DNA from: CAVTWS01 sp963738445
GTDB taxonomy: Bacteria; Actinomycetota; Acidimicrobiia; Acidimicrobiales; SHLQ01
DNA length: 64,000 nt
NCBI GenBank assembly: GCA_963738445.1
Contig: CAVTWS010000004.1
Location: forward strand, 372,001 to 436,000
Direction: 5' to 3'
Position numbers and translations under genes: made by a program. Each line of letters opens with the position of its first letter. Within the stretch, counting starts at the first letter, position 1. Below the pieces are notes generated by a model that saw nothing but the letters and a program-made list of their open reading frames with translations, made no database searches and was not told the origin of the DNA. This document shows, in pieces, positions 51,497-59,917 of the stretch.

Positions 51497-54400
51497 TTAG
51501 ACGAGCGAGCGTCGGCCTCCGGTGTCGAGATCAAGGTCGAGGCCAAGTCGGCGCGCGCGTTCCCTGAACGCGTCGGCACCCCCTTCGAGCACCTCGCAAA
51601 CAGCCTTGCGGATCGACGGGTCCTCAAGGCCACCCGACGTGTAGCTCAACTCTGGAAGGCGCCCCTCGGCGAGCGACCCGCAGCTCGCGACGATGACCTG
51701 GTCTACGTCGGTGTTCACGACGAGATTTGCGTTGTGAGTGACCATGATGATCTGCCGACGTTGGCTCGCCGAGCGAAAGAGGCGGACGAGTTCGGAGTAC
51801 ACCGACTCTGGGTCGAGGTTCTCCTCGGGTTGGTCGATGATGAGCGGATCAGCTTCCTCTTGGTCGACCGCGAGGTACAAGAGGAGCAGGACGATGCCCC
51901 GTGAACCCGGCGAGAGTCGCTCGATGCTGAGACCGTCGTATTCAAGGCTGTAGCGGAGCCTGATGTGATCCGTCCGATACAACCAGCGCGAGACTGAGCG
52001 CTCCCATTCTCCCACCGATTCGGAGGTGATTGACCTGACCCGCATCTGCTTGCGGAGGTCCTCGCTGTAGTCGGCAGCAAAACGCCCGATCGCCTCTGCG
52101 GCCGTCTCGGCGTCACCACCCTCCCATGCGTCGACAAGCTCGGCCGCCGCAACCCGCGCGAGCTCCCCCTCGCCGCGAAACCTTCCTTCTCTGCGAAGAT
52201 CGAGCAACGATTCGCCTTCGGCAGCCCATCGCCTGACGTCGACGTCACGCTTCACGGCGAATCTGAGCTTCGCGATGGATGACCCAAAATCCTGCAGGAT
52301 CGAATCGAGGGGTGCATACAGGTCTCTCAGCTCCTGCTCCTCCTCCAGAAGAGCCTTGAAGTACAGGGCGTAGTGCTGGCGTCGTCGGTCGACGAGCTCG
52401 TCGGTAGTTTCACCCTCGGTTCGCTGGATCTCGTCCGCAAGGCGGGCGCAGCGGGACGTTTCGTCTCCCGCTGCCTTCGTCAGATCGTTCAACTTCTTCT
52501 GCCGGGAGGCGTCAAGACCAACGAGCTTCTGGAGTCGAAGCTCCTCGGCACGCAGCTCTGAGACCGTCCGGGTTCGGAGCTGAACCTCGGGCACACCCTC
52601 GAGTGTGGACGGAGATGTGTCGACGGTCTGAGCCCCGACGACAACCGAGATCGCTGATCGAATCGAGTCGAGCTTGATCTGGATGCTTACGAAGACGTCG
52701 CCTACGAAGTCGACGGCGAAATCTTCCCACTCGGCCTGGTCGAGACATGCGTCCACATGGTCGTGCTGAAGGCGCTCGAGGTGGCGAGGAAACGTCGTCG
52801 TTCGTGCGGACTCGACGGCGTCGTGAAGGCCCTCAAGGGCGGTTCGTCGACGATCGAGCTTCTGTGCTTCCTCTTGCCGGTCTCGGAGCACCGTCGCGAG
52901 GAGGGCGTGTCGCTCAGCACTTGTCTTGTCGGCGCCAGTTGTCAGGCTCCTGATCTCACCTTGCAGGTCTGAAAGCCTCTTCTGGCGCTGCTCGAGTTCC
53001 TGTCGCTTGTCGCCGAGCGCCCTTCGCCGTAGTCGAACTCCTGTGATCCGGTCGCTCAGGTCAAGAACTGCGTCCAGCTGGGTGCCTTGGCGCTCCTTGG
53101 CGCTCACGAGGCGCATGGCGAGCAGTTGACGGAACGAGGACGCTCCCTGGCGCTCATCGACCGGCCAGGCCTCGAAGATGACTCTTTCGATCTCGGCGAG
53201 AAGTTCGTCGGAGACGCCATCTGAGGCGCAGAGCCGTTCTACGAACTGCTGGCTCAGATAGCGAACGGGCCGGACGAACGGTTCGGCGGCCTGCCACTCG
53301 CCAATGGTGCACGTTGTCGTCTCGCCGTGGCTCCAATCGACGGTTGCCACGGTTCCATGAAGGAGGCGGCCAGCCCGGCGAACGAACGAAGCCTCGTTGT
53401 CGAATGGCTCTGGGGATCCGGCTGCTGCTGCGATCAAATCCGCAAGAGCGGTCTTCCCGGAACCACGAGCTCCGATGATGGCCACGAGACCCGGGTTGAG
53501 CGGTACGGTGCCGTTCACGAACCAGTCGGGGCTGTGTACGCGGATGTTGACGATACGCCCATGAGCAGTCGCTGCGGCCGGCGGCTCCTTGCCGACGTGG
53601 GCGCGCGTCGCCGGCGACAGGCATGCAAGTTTCAGGGTGTCGAAGCTTGGAGCGCCGTTCAGCCATGAGCGTCGATCTTGATCGGGAGCCCCGAGTCTGT
53701 CCGCGCTATGCGCATCACTCCCGTGGAGACAAAGCTTCAGCCCGCCATAAATTCGTCTGAGGTCTTCCGCTGCAGCCGGCCCCTGACCCGTCCAATATTG
53801 GGCCTGTTGCGGGCTTCCGCTGAAGACAATGTCGGCGAGCGCCTCAATCGACTGCCGGCGCGCTGCGAACGCTCCGGAGTCGTCGCGGAGTCCAGAGGTT
53901 CCATCCCCTTGGCCTCCTGAGACAGCAACCAGCAGACTCTCCTTCGCCCACCTGTCAGTGCGTAGGTTCGCTCGCAGGCCTTCGAAGTTGACCTTGAACT
54001 GATTGGCTGCGACTCGCAGCGCGGTTGCTTCGGTGAGAGTTGGATCAGCCCGGTAGTCGCGGCCGAGCCGCACGAGTCCATCGAGGTCCGCTCGGTACCG
54101 CCGTTCTGACCAGCTGAACTCCAAGCCGCCCAGAAACTGATCGAGCCCATCGACCTCGTCAGGCGAGGTGAGTAGGTGAATGTTGACACCGTGATTGGAC
54201 GATGTCGCATTGTCGAGCCGAAGTTCGACGTTGGGGAAGGCGAACTTGATGGTCGGGGCGATGCCTTTGGCGAGGGCGTCAGCCGCACGTCTGTAGCTTG
54301 CAGTGGTGTAGTAGTCCGTAACACCGATCGCCTCGATGGTCGGTGAGATATCAGCGAGGGTGGCCAGTGCTGCCTCGAGGTCAAGCCCGTTGTACTGGTC

Positions 54401-54535
54401 ATTGAGCAGCGTTCCGGGAAGGTGGACGTGGGGATCCCATCGTCGCCACGTCGAGCCCTGACTGGACGGTGCCCGGTGAAGTTCCGTTTGTGGCAGTCTG
54501 CTCGGTGGATCGTCGGCCGAACTTGTGCGCGTCAT
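51497..54535 (-). CDS. PHP-domain SMC/AAA ATPase (TrlF type)
   Basis: A 1012-aa protein. The N-terminal 280 residues are a PHP-type phosphoesterase fold: RRWDPHVHLPG (H36, H38) and CLHGSDAHSADRLG later in the domain. An SMC/RecN-like ATPase follows: Walker A IIGARGSGKTALAD at about 350, a long coiled coil (RRRALGDKRQELEQRQKRLSDL, then LRAEELRLQKLVGLDAS), signature-like LSPGSRGIVLLLLYLAV, Walker B PLIIDQPEENLD at about 900 and H-loop MVTHNANLVVNTD. ATG 54535 has a GGAAG site; the frame is open for 48 more codons without features. It lies between the tRNA and the integrase, the usual place for element cargo. A defence or nucleic-acid-processing role is inferred. Confidence 0.85.
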   Translation of the reverse strand: MTRTSSADDPPSRLPQTELHRAPSSQGSTWRRWDPHVHLPGTLLNDQYNGLDLEAALATLADISPTIEAIGVTDYYTTASYRRAADALAKGIAPTIKFAFPNVELRLDNATSSNHGVNIHLLTSPDEVDGLDQFLGGLEFSWSERRYRADLDGLVRLGRDYRADPTLTEATALRVAANQFKVNFEGLRANLRTDRWAKESLLVAVSGGQGDGTSGLRDDSGAFAARRQSIEALADIVFSGSPQQAQYWTGQGPAAAEDLRRIYGGLKLCLHGSDAHSADRLGAPDQDRRSWLNGAPSFDTLKLACLSPATRAHVGKEPPAAATAHGRIVNIRVHSPDWFVNGTVPLNPGLVAIIGARGSGKTALADLIAAAAGSPEPFDNEASFVRRAGRLLHGTVATVDWSHGETTTCTIGEWQAAEPFVRPVRYLSQQFVERLCASDGVSDELLAEIERVIFEAWPVDERQGASSFRQLLAMRLVSAKERQGTQLDAVLDLSDRITGVRLRRRALGDKRQELEQRQKRLSDLQGEIRSLTTGADKTSAERHALLATVLRDRQEEAQKLDRRRTALEGLHDAVESARTTTFPRHLERLQHDHVDACLDQAEWEDFAVDFVGDVFVSIQIKLDSIRSAISVVVGAQTVDTSPSTLEGVPEVQLRTRTVSELRAEELRLQKLVGLDASRQKKLNDLTKAAGDETSRCARLADEIQRTEGETTDELVDRRRQHYALYFKALLEEEQELRDLYAPLDSILQDFGSSIAKLRFAVKRDVDVRRWAAEGESLLDLRREGRFRGEGELARVAAAELVDAWEGGDAETAAEAIGRFAADYSEDLRKQMRVRSITSESVGEWERSVSRWLYRTDHIRLRYSLEYDGLSIERLSPGSRGIVLLLLYLAVDQEEADPLIIDQPEENLDPESVYSELVRLFRSASQRRQIIMVTHNANLVVNTDVDQVIVASCGSLAEGRLPELSYTSGGLEDPSIRKAVCEVLEGGADAFRERARRLGLDLDLDTGGRRSLV

Positions 54536-54549
54536 GGCTTCCACGGTGC

Positions 54550-54557
54550 CACATGTG
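54550..54557. promoter_or_regulatory. CACATGTG palindrome before the PHP-ATPase gene
   Basis: A perfect 8-bp palindrome lies 14 bp upstream of the start codon at 54535, in the 153-bp gap after the integrase gene on the same strand. It is a possible operator; there is no further support. Confidence 0.2.
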
Positions 54558-54688
54558 ACTCGCTCTCGTGCAGCACATCGCACCGCCAGGCAAACTCGAA
54601 GGCTGGTGAGGAGGTCGTGCGTCCTGCCGACGGCCCACCCAGGCGTCGGGGAGTGGCCGAATACCTCCGGCGGCTTCAACCCGCTGAG

Positions 54689-55858
54689 TTAGATGCTGTT
54701 GAGGGCGCGGACGGCGGGGCTGTCGCTCGCTATCGCATGTCGGTACCGCTCCGTCAGAGCGTCGTCGATGCGTTCCTCGAGATTGGGGAACAGGTGGCCG
54801 TAGGTGCCGAGGGTGACGTTGATGGTCGAGTGGCCGAGGCGTTCCATCATCGCCCTCGGGTGGGCGCCCTCGGCGATGAGGAACGCGGCGTACGTGTGCC
54901 GGAGGTCGTGGAATCTCAGGTTCTCCGACAAGCCTGCCCGGCTGGCGGCGGGTTTGAAGTGGCGGGGGTACCAGTTCGAGTGGCGGATGGGGCCTCCCTC
55001 CGGCCCTTCGAATACGAAGTCGGTGAGCTTCTTGCCGGCCATGTGTGCGGTGAGCTCGTCAGCGAGCGGGGCGAGCAGGGGGACGGAGCGTCGGGCGTAG
55101 GTCTTGGTCGAGCCGAAGGTGAGCTTGCCGTGAGCCTCGGCGGCTGACTCGGACACCTCGACACGTCGGCGCATGAGGTCGACCTTGCCGACGCGCAAGG
55201 CGACGATCTCGCCGGCACGCAGTCCGGTCCACGCGGCGAAGCGGACGAGGAGCCCGTACTCGGGGTAGCTGTCGTTGTCCTGCTTGCGGCGGCGTCGCAT
55301 GTGGGGCGGCTCGGTGATGGCCTCGGCGAGTGACGCGACCTGGTCGGCGTTCAGGAACACCATCTCGTTGGGTCGGGAGCGAGGGGCCTTCACGCCCTGG
55401 ACCGGGTTGGTCTTCACCACCGAGGACCGGACGGCGAGGTCGAAGACCAGGCGGAGGACGTCGCGAACATTCCGAACGGTGCCCGCCGCGGCGCCGGAAG
55501 CCTTGAGGTCGGACAGGAAGGCGAGGACCGTCGGATGATCGATCGCACCCATGGGAACGTCGGCGAACGCCGGCAGGAGGTGCTTGGTCACGATCGATTC
55601 GTAGCCTTGCTGCGTCGTGGGCTTCAGGTGCGTGGTGGTGGCGAGCCAGCGGTTCGCCCAGTCGCCGAAGCTCTCCTTGGCGTTGCGAGGGTCGATCCAG
55701 TCGCGCCGTTGCACGTCGGTCTCGATGCTGTTGGAGTAGCGCTGGGCGTCGATCTTGCGGCCGAAGCTCTTGGAGCGCTGGCGACCGGTGGGGTCGCGGT
55801 ACACGACCTCCCACCTGACGTTGCCGGCCGACGTGACCTTCTTCCGGATGCTCGCCAT
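54689..55858 (-). CDS. Tyrosine recombinase/integrase
   Basis: A 389-aa phage/ICE-type integrase: an AP2-like arm-binding start (RWEVVYRDPTGRQRSKSFGRK), a SAM-like core-binding domain at about 60-160 and a catalytic domain with R213 (WTGLRAGEI), H316-x-x-R319 (FHDLRHTYA), H in MERLGHSTINV and the nucleophile Y353 (GTYGHLF). All catalytic residues are present. It reads toward the tRNA-fMet 3.5 kb away. It is 66 bp downstream of the excisionase-like gene on the same strand, the usual xis-int order. Confidence 0.95.
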   Translation of the reverse strand: MASIRKKVTSAGNVRWEVVYRDPTGRQRSKSFGRKIDAQRYSNSIETDVQRRDWIDPRNAKESFGDWANRWLATTTHLKPTTQQGYESIVTKHLLPAFADVPMGAIDHPTVLAFLSDLKASGAAAGTVRNVRDVLRLVFDLAVRSSVVKTNPVQGVKAPRSRPNEMVFLNADQVASLAEAITEPPHMRRRRKQDNDSYPEYGLLVRFAAWTGLRAGEIVALRVGKVDLMRRRVEVSESAAEAHGKLTFGSTKTYARRSVPLLAPLADELTAHMAGKKLTDFVFEGPEGGPIRHSNWYPRHFKPAASRAGLSENLRFHDLRHTYAAFLIAEGAHPRAMMERLGHSTINVTLGTYGHLFPNLEERIDDALTERYRHAIASDSPAVRALNSI

Positions 55859-55924
55859 CGCTCCTCCTTCTCGGCATCGCCGCTGGCGCGACGCTAACTC
55901 GTGACCGTGACACCCTCCTGGGCG

Positions 55925-56125
55925 TCAGTATCGGATGGCCTCGACTCGGCCTTGCATCGCGAATCGGTCGAGATCGGCCGGGTCGAACCGGACGTACTTG
56001 CCGATCTTGTGGAACGGGATGCGCCGCTCGTCGACGAGGCGCCGCATGAACCTGATCGACACGCCGAGTCGGTCGGCGGCCTCGGCGATGTCGACCAGCG
56101 GAGCGCTGGGTGCCGGTGCGCGCAT
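55925..56125 (-). CDS. Excisionase-like wHTH protein
   Basis: A 66-aa MerR/AlpA-like helix-turn-helix protein: LVDIAEAADRLGVSIRFMRRLVDERRIPFHKIGKYVRFDPADLDRF. This is the plan of small excisionases and of DNA-binding helpers of integrases. Its ATG overlaps the stop of the peptidase gene by one base (TGATG), and int follows, so peptidase, xis and int may share one transcript. Confidence 0.88.
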   Translation of the reverse strand: MRAPAPSAPLVDIAEAADRLGVSIRFMRRLVDERRIPFHKIGKYVRFDPADLDRFAMQGRVEAIRY

Positions 56126-57316
56126 CAGGCGACTCCCTCTGGTTGCGGTAGGACGATGGCGAGCCAAGACGCCCAGTCGGTTGCCGCCGCGCCGGACACG
56201 CAGCCGACTGCCGGGGCAACGGCGGGGCTGATCGGTGTCAGCCGCTGGATTGCGAGCAGAAGTGGTTGCGGGCAGATGGCGGTTCCGCCGACGGTGATGC
56301 CGAGGTGGAGGTGGGGTCCGGTGGTGTTGCCAGCACCTGGCGTGCCTGGTTGGCCGCCGGAGAGTCCGACGAGGGTGCCGGCGTCGATGATCTGGCCCGC
56401 TCCGACGGCGAGTTGGGAGAGGTGGCAGTAGGTGTAAGTCGCGCCGTCGACGCCGGCGAGGGTGACCGTCGTGCCGCAACGGTTCGGGTCGCCGGGGTAG
56501 ACGCCGGCGGTCGCGGCGTTCGTCACGGTGCCTGCGACCATGGCAAACACCGGCGTTCGGATCGGGAGCCCGACGTCCCAAGCGGGGTAGTCGTGGTGCG
56601 GGGCCGTGAGTGTCGCCTCCGTGACGAGCGCAGGCGGTACCGGTAGCGCGTATCCGGCGATGGGCACGGCGCCCGCGGCGAGCGGCCCGGTGTACGCCTG
56701 CGCCCATTCGAGAACGGCAGTGACGTAGGCGTCGGAGTGGTTGTAGCCGTGGATGGCTGCGGCGACGTCGCCGATCACACCGTCGGGGCAGAGGTGGCGG
56801 CGGACGGCGGGGACGGCGTCGTAGATGTTGTTGGGGTCGGCGACGCCGTCGTCGTTGGCGTCGCCGCCGAAGATCCGCCAGCTCGAGGGGATGAACTGGA
56901 ACGGGCCGACCGCGCGGTCCCAGATCGGTGTCGCCGTCCCACGTGCCGTCGTCGGTATCGGCGATGGCGGCCGCGCCGTTGGTGCCGTCGAGCGGGATGC
57001 CGATGATGGGTGGTCGTACGGTGCCGTCCGGTCCGATCGCGCTACCGCCGTAGCGGCCGTGGTCGGACTCGACCTTGCTGATCCCGGCCATGACCGTCCA
57101 GGGCAAGCCTTGGCATTGGCGAGCTTCGACGATGAGCAGGGCGAGCAGTGCGGCCGGGATGTCGTTGACCGCATCGTCCGAGGGGTTCGTGATCGTGACC
57201 GCCGACGCGGCGCTGCCGGCTCCGCCTGCCGCGACGGTGACGAACCCGATGAGAACAATCGACCCGGCGAGCAGAACCATGACGATGGCGCCGCCGACGA
57301 TGGCGATCAGCTTCAT
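56125..57316 (-). CDS. Lytic transglycosylase/M23 endopeptidase (one frameshift)
   Basis: About 397 aa when joined. An N-terminal membrane helix (LIAIVGGAIVMVLLAGSIVLIGFVTV) leads to a transglycosylase domain with E83 in GISKVESDHGRYGG and, after the break, VGPFQFIPSSWRIFGGDAN. The M23 domain follows, with zinc ligands in HHDYPAWDVG and TGPHLHLGI and the loop YTYCHLSQLAVGAGQ. The frame breaks at the CCC near 56919-56921 (one base too many). Such bifunctional wall hydrolases open peptidoglycan for conjugation or secretion machines. The start ATG 57316 borders the divergent control region. Confidence 0.85.
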
Positions 57317-57340
57317 GACTTGGGTCCTGTGGTGTTCATA

Positions 57341-57459
57341 GCCACCCAAGGGACATCGACGGGTCCTGCTGGTGACATCGCACCAAGAGGTCTCGCTCGG
57401 CGCGAGAAATCTCGCTCGGCGATGTCACAGGTGGGCCGTTGGGATGTCCCTTGGGTGGC
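57341..57459. promoter_or_regulatory. Nested inverted and direct repeats in a divergent control region
   Basis: The outer arms GCCACCCAAGGGACATC (57341-57357) and GATGTCCCTTGGGTGGC (57443-57459) are perfectly complementary over 17 bp. The inner arms are GTGACATCG (57372-57380) and CGATGTCAC (57420-57428). Between them TCTCGCTCGGCG occurs twice (57391 and 57410), and TCTCGC/GCGAGA forms a further small inverted repeat. The block lies between the peptidase gene (minus) and the Tad operon (plus). It could be a shared operator, a transfer origin or a replication origin. Confidence 0.6.
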
Positions 57460-57506
57460 ATGAAATGGGTGAGAAGACCCGTTGACGGGACCGAATCAAG
57501 CTCACG

Positions 57507-57512
57507 TACCGT
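57507..57512 (+). promoter_or_regulatory. -35/-10 promoter for the Tad operon
   Basis: TTGACG (57482-57487), a 19-bp spacer and TACCGT form a promoter-like pair. GTG 57520 lies 7 nt after the -10, the leaderless spacing seen elsewhere in this window. Confidence 0.45.
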
Positions 57513-57519
57513 GGTGATC

Positions 57520-57651
57520 GTGACGGGTGACACCACCTCGACACGTCGGCGGTTCGTCGCCGATGTCGCTCAGACGAGCGTGTCACGCGGCGCGACTACC
57601 TTCGGTTTCCAGCGCTTCCAACGGTGGTCTGTTCGGTCGCATTGTCGATGA
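57520..57651 (+). CDS. Possible 43-aa leaderless small protein
   Basis: A short basic peptide (TGDTTSTRRRFVADVAQTSV, ending RWSVRSHCR). The only support is position: a -10 hexamer seven bases before its GTG and a place at the head of the Tad operon, 50 bp before the lipoprotein start. It may be a leader peptide or chance. No family is recognised. Confidence 0.3.
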   Translation: MTGDTTSTRRRFVADVAQTSVSRGATTFGFQRFQRWSVRSHCR

Positions 57652-57701
57652 GCGGCCCATCCGATCTGGCGGCGTCAGCCACTCAACGTGAGGAGCCTGA
57701 G

Positions 57702-58395
57702 GTGATCATTCGCCGCACCGCCATTGCCCTGATTGCCCTGAGCGTGCTCGCTGCATGCTCGGGTGATGACGACACCGTCGCCGAGCCGACCGCCACTGAG
57801 ACGGCGACGGCGGCCCCCGATCCGACGGCGACCGAGTCGCCGACCTCGACCCCGACGACCGAACCGTCGCCCACGGAAGCGCCGACGACAGCGGTCGAAC
57901 CGAGCCCAGCATCAACGTCCGCGCCGACGGCAACGGAGCCTGAACCGATCGAAGTCGTTCTGGCGGGCCGGGTCCGTGACCTGTTCGCAGTGCGAGCGGC
58001 CGCAAACGATGCGCCCGCTCCCGATCCTGATGATCCGGCGTTGGCTGGTGTGGCCACGGGTGAGGAGCTGGCTGACCTGATCGCCGAGACGACCCAACGC
58101 CGTGACGATGGCCTTGCCATCCGAGCCGGCGATGCGGCGCTGGCCGAGGTCCGGGTCGGGTTTCGTCGAGGCCGCAGGACGACGACCGCGACGGTGTCGG
58201 TGTGCTCGGTCGACGACGGCGTGATCTATCGGCTCGACTCCGGCGAAGTGGTCAACGACGCCGTCGCCACGAACAACTACCAGATCGACCTGCAGCTGGT
58301 CGACGGCGTCTGGCTCGACGAGCCGCGTCGTGCGGCTCCAACAGTGGGAGGGGGTGGCCGGATGCGCGCTGGCGCCTGGGGACTTCCCGTACTGA
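57702..58395 (+). CDS. Lipoprotein of the Tad-type operon (one frameshift)
   Basis: About 230 aa when joined. GTG 57702 has an AGGAG site six bases upstream and gives a lipoprotein signal (IIRRTAIALIALSVLAAC), then SGDDD and a long Thr/Pro/Glu/Ala linker. The mature domain begins near residue 95 (VLAGRVRDLFAVRAAAND). The frame breaks near 58325; after skipping one base the protein ends VVRLQQWEGVAGCALAPGDFPY and stops at TGA 58393. It overlaps the next gene. I do not recognise the domain; its first position suggests an accessory envelope part of the secretion apparatus. Confidence 0.6.
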
Positions 58396-59216
58396 TGGCG
58401 ACACTCGCACTCACCGTGCCGCCCGCCGCCGCGTGGGCGGGCGACGAGGGCGACTTCGGCACGGTCGACAACGTCGTGGAGGTGACCGCCACCGCGTCGG
58501 TGCCGGGCATCACCGGCGTGTCCGACGGCGCAGTGATCGACACCTGCACCTGGACGTTGATCATCACCGACGACCTGATCCGGGGCGTCTACAGCCCCGA
58601 CGGGATCCGGGCGTTCTCTGACACCGGCCGCTGGTTCCAACGCGAATGCGACGGTGAGGTCGTCGCCGTCAACGGGTTCTTCGTCGTCCCCGAAGGCGGC
58701 GGGTTCATCGTCGACGATCTCCTGGAGCAGGCCTTCGACGCTCTCGACCCGTCCGCACCCACGTGGGGATCAGCGCCGGACGGGACCGAGGTGGCGATGG
58801 TGGTGCAGCTCGCAACGTGGCTGTGGGTCGACGCCGGGCTACTGGGACGGCACGTTCACGGCCCGGGCGGTCACGCCGAGCGGACGCATGTGGGCCGAAG
58901 CCCGAGGGCACCCCGCCACCGCGCAGTGGAACCCCGGCGACGGCGCCACCGTCACCTGCGACGGCCCGGGCGAACCTTGGGTGCCCGACGCTGCGCACCA
59001 GCCGGGCTGCTCGCACACCTACCGGCACTCCACCGCGGCGTCCGGGCCGTGCCGGTGACCGTGACGGTCAGCTTCGACGTCGACGGGATCACCGCCGTCG
59101 ATCCCGACCCGGTGCCGCTCGGGTCGATCGCACGCACGTCCGCGCCGGTCGCCGTGACCGTCGGTGAGATCCAAGCCATCGAGACGAACGGCGACATGAC
59201 CAGGAGCCGACCATGA
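58362..59216 (+). CDS. Exported protein of the Tad-type operon (two frameshifts)
   Basis: About 284 aa. A signal peptide (RAGAWGLPVLMATLALTVPPAAAWA) is followed by a beta-rich domain (VVEVTATASVPGITG, DTCTWTLIITDD). The frame breaks at 58836 (one G too many in GCCGGGCTAC) and returns near 59057. Between these points the other frame gives YWDGTFTARAVTPSGRMWAE to CSHTYRHSTAASGPC. The end VTVTVSFDVDGITAVDPD follows. The stop overlaps the next start as ATGA. No family is recognised. Confidence 0.6.
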   Translation: MRAGAWGLPVLMATLALTVPPAAAWAGDEGDFGTVDNVVEVTATASVPGITGVSDGAVIDTCTWTLIITDDLIRGVYSPDGIRAFSDTGRWFQRECDGEVVAVNGFFVVPEGGGFIVDDLLEQAFDALDPSAPTWGSAPDGTEVAMVVQLATWLWVDAGLLGRHVHGPGGHAERTHVGRSPRAPRHRAVEPRRRRHRHLRRPGRTLGARRCAPAGLLAHLPALHRGVRAVPVTVTVSFDVDGITAVDPDPVPLGSIARTSAPVAVTVGEIQAIETNGDMTRSRP

Positions 59217-59917
59217 CCACCGCACTGACGAGAACGACCGCCGTCAACGGCACCGAGCACGGGCCCGGAGCATTCGACCTCGCCCCCACCAAGGCGACCG
59301 GGCGAGGCCGGATGCCCGAGATCGCCGGCGGCGCTTGGTGGTGGTCGTGTCTCGCGATCGCTGCGCTGTGGTGGCAGGCCCGGTCGACCGACGCAGCGCC
59401 CAGTTCTCGCGCTTGCGCAACCCGATCGAACGCGGCCACACGGTCGACGGCCGCCGACCTGCAGATCGTCGGCATCGGCAGCGACGACACCGATCGCGGT
59501 GCTCGGCCGAAGCGGAGGCCGCGCATGGTGATCGGCCGGGTCGCCCGCACCGACCTCCCGGCCGGCGCATTGATCACCGGCGGAGCAGTTCAGCGACGGC
59601 TCGCTGATCGGCGCCGGCGAAGGCGTGGTCGGCCTGTCGCTCGAACCGGGCCAGTTCCCGTCACTGGCGCTGTCGGCCGGCGACATGGTGGCCGTCGTGT
59701 TGACACCCGCGGCGGGCGACCCGCGAGGCGCTTCGACTTCACCGATTTCACGGCCGACGTGCTGGTCGCTCGACGCCACGGTGGTGGAGGTCGCCCAGGT
59801 CGGCGTGCAGGGCAACCTGTTCGTCGCTATCCAGGTCGGCGAGGCCGACGCGGCCCGTGTCGCCGCCGCCGGCGTCGGCCGACCGGGTCCGGCTCATCCA
59901 GGTCGGCCGAGCGATGA
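59213..59917 (+). CDS. SAF-domain (CpaB/RcpC-like) pilus protein (several frameshifts)
   Basis: About 230 aa after joining frames. A membrane helix near residue 40 (LVVVVS, LAIAALWWQARSTD) and then a SAF-type domain: NPIERGHTV, TAADLQIVGIGSDD, MVIGRVARTDLPAGALIT, EQFSDGSLIGAGEGVVGLSL, EPGQFPSLALSAGDMVAVV and VVEVAQVGVQGNLFVAIQVG. This matches CpaB/RcpC proteins, which line the outer part of Tad pili. At least seven apparent indels lie between 59336 and 59875. The exact end is uncertain; the junction with the next gene reads ATGA (59914-59917). Confidence 0.65.
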   Translation: MTTALTRTTAVNGTEHGPGAFDLAPTKATGRGRMPEIAGGAWWWSCLAIAALWWQARSTDAAPSSRACATRSNAATRSTAADLQIVGIGSDDTDRGARPKRRPRMVIGRVARTDLPAGALITGGAVQRRLADRRRRRRGRPVARTGPVPVTGAVGRRHGGRRVDTRGGRPARRFDFTDFTADVLVARRHGGGGRPGRRAGQPVRRYPGRRGRRGPCRRRRRRPTGSGSSRSAER

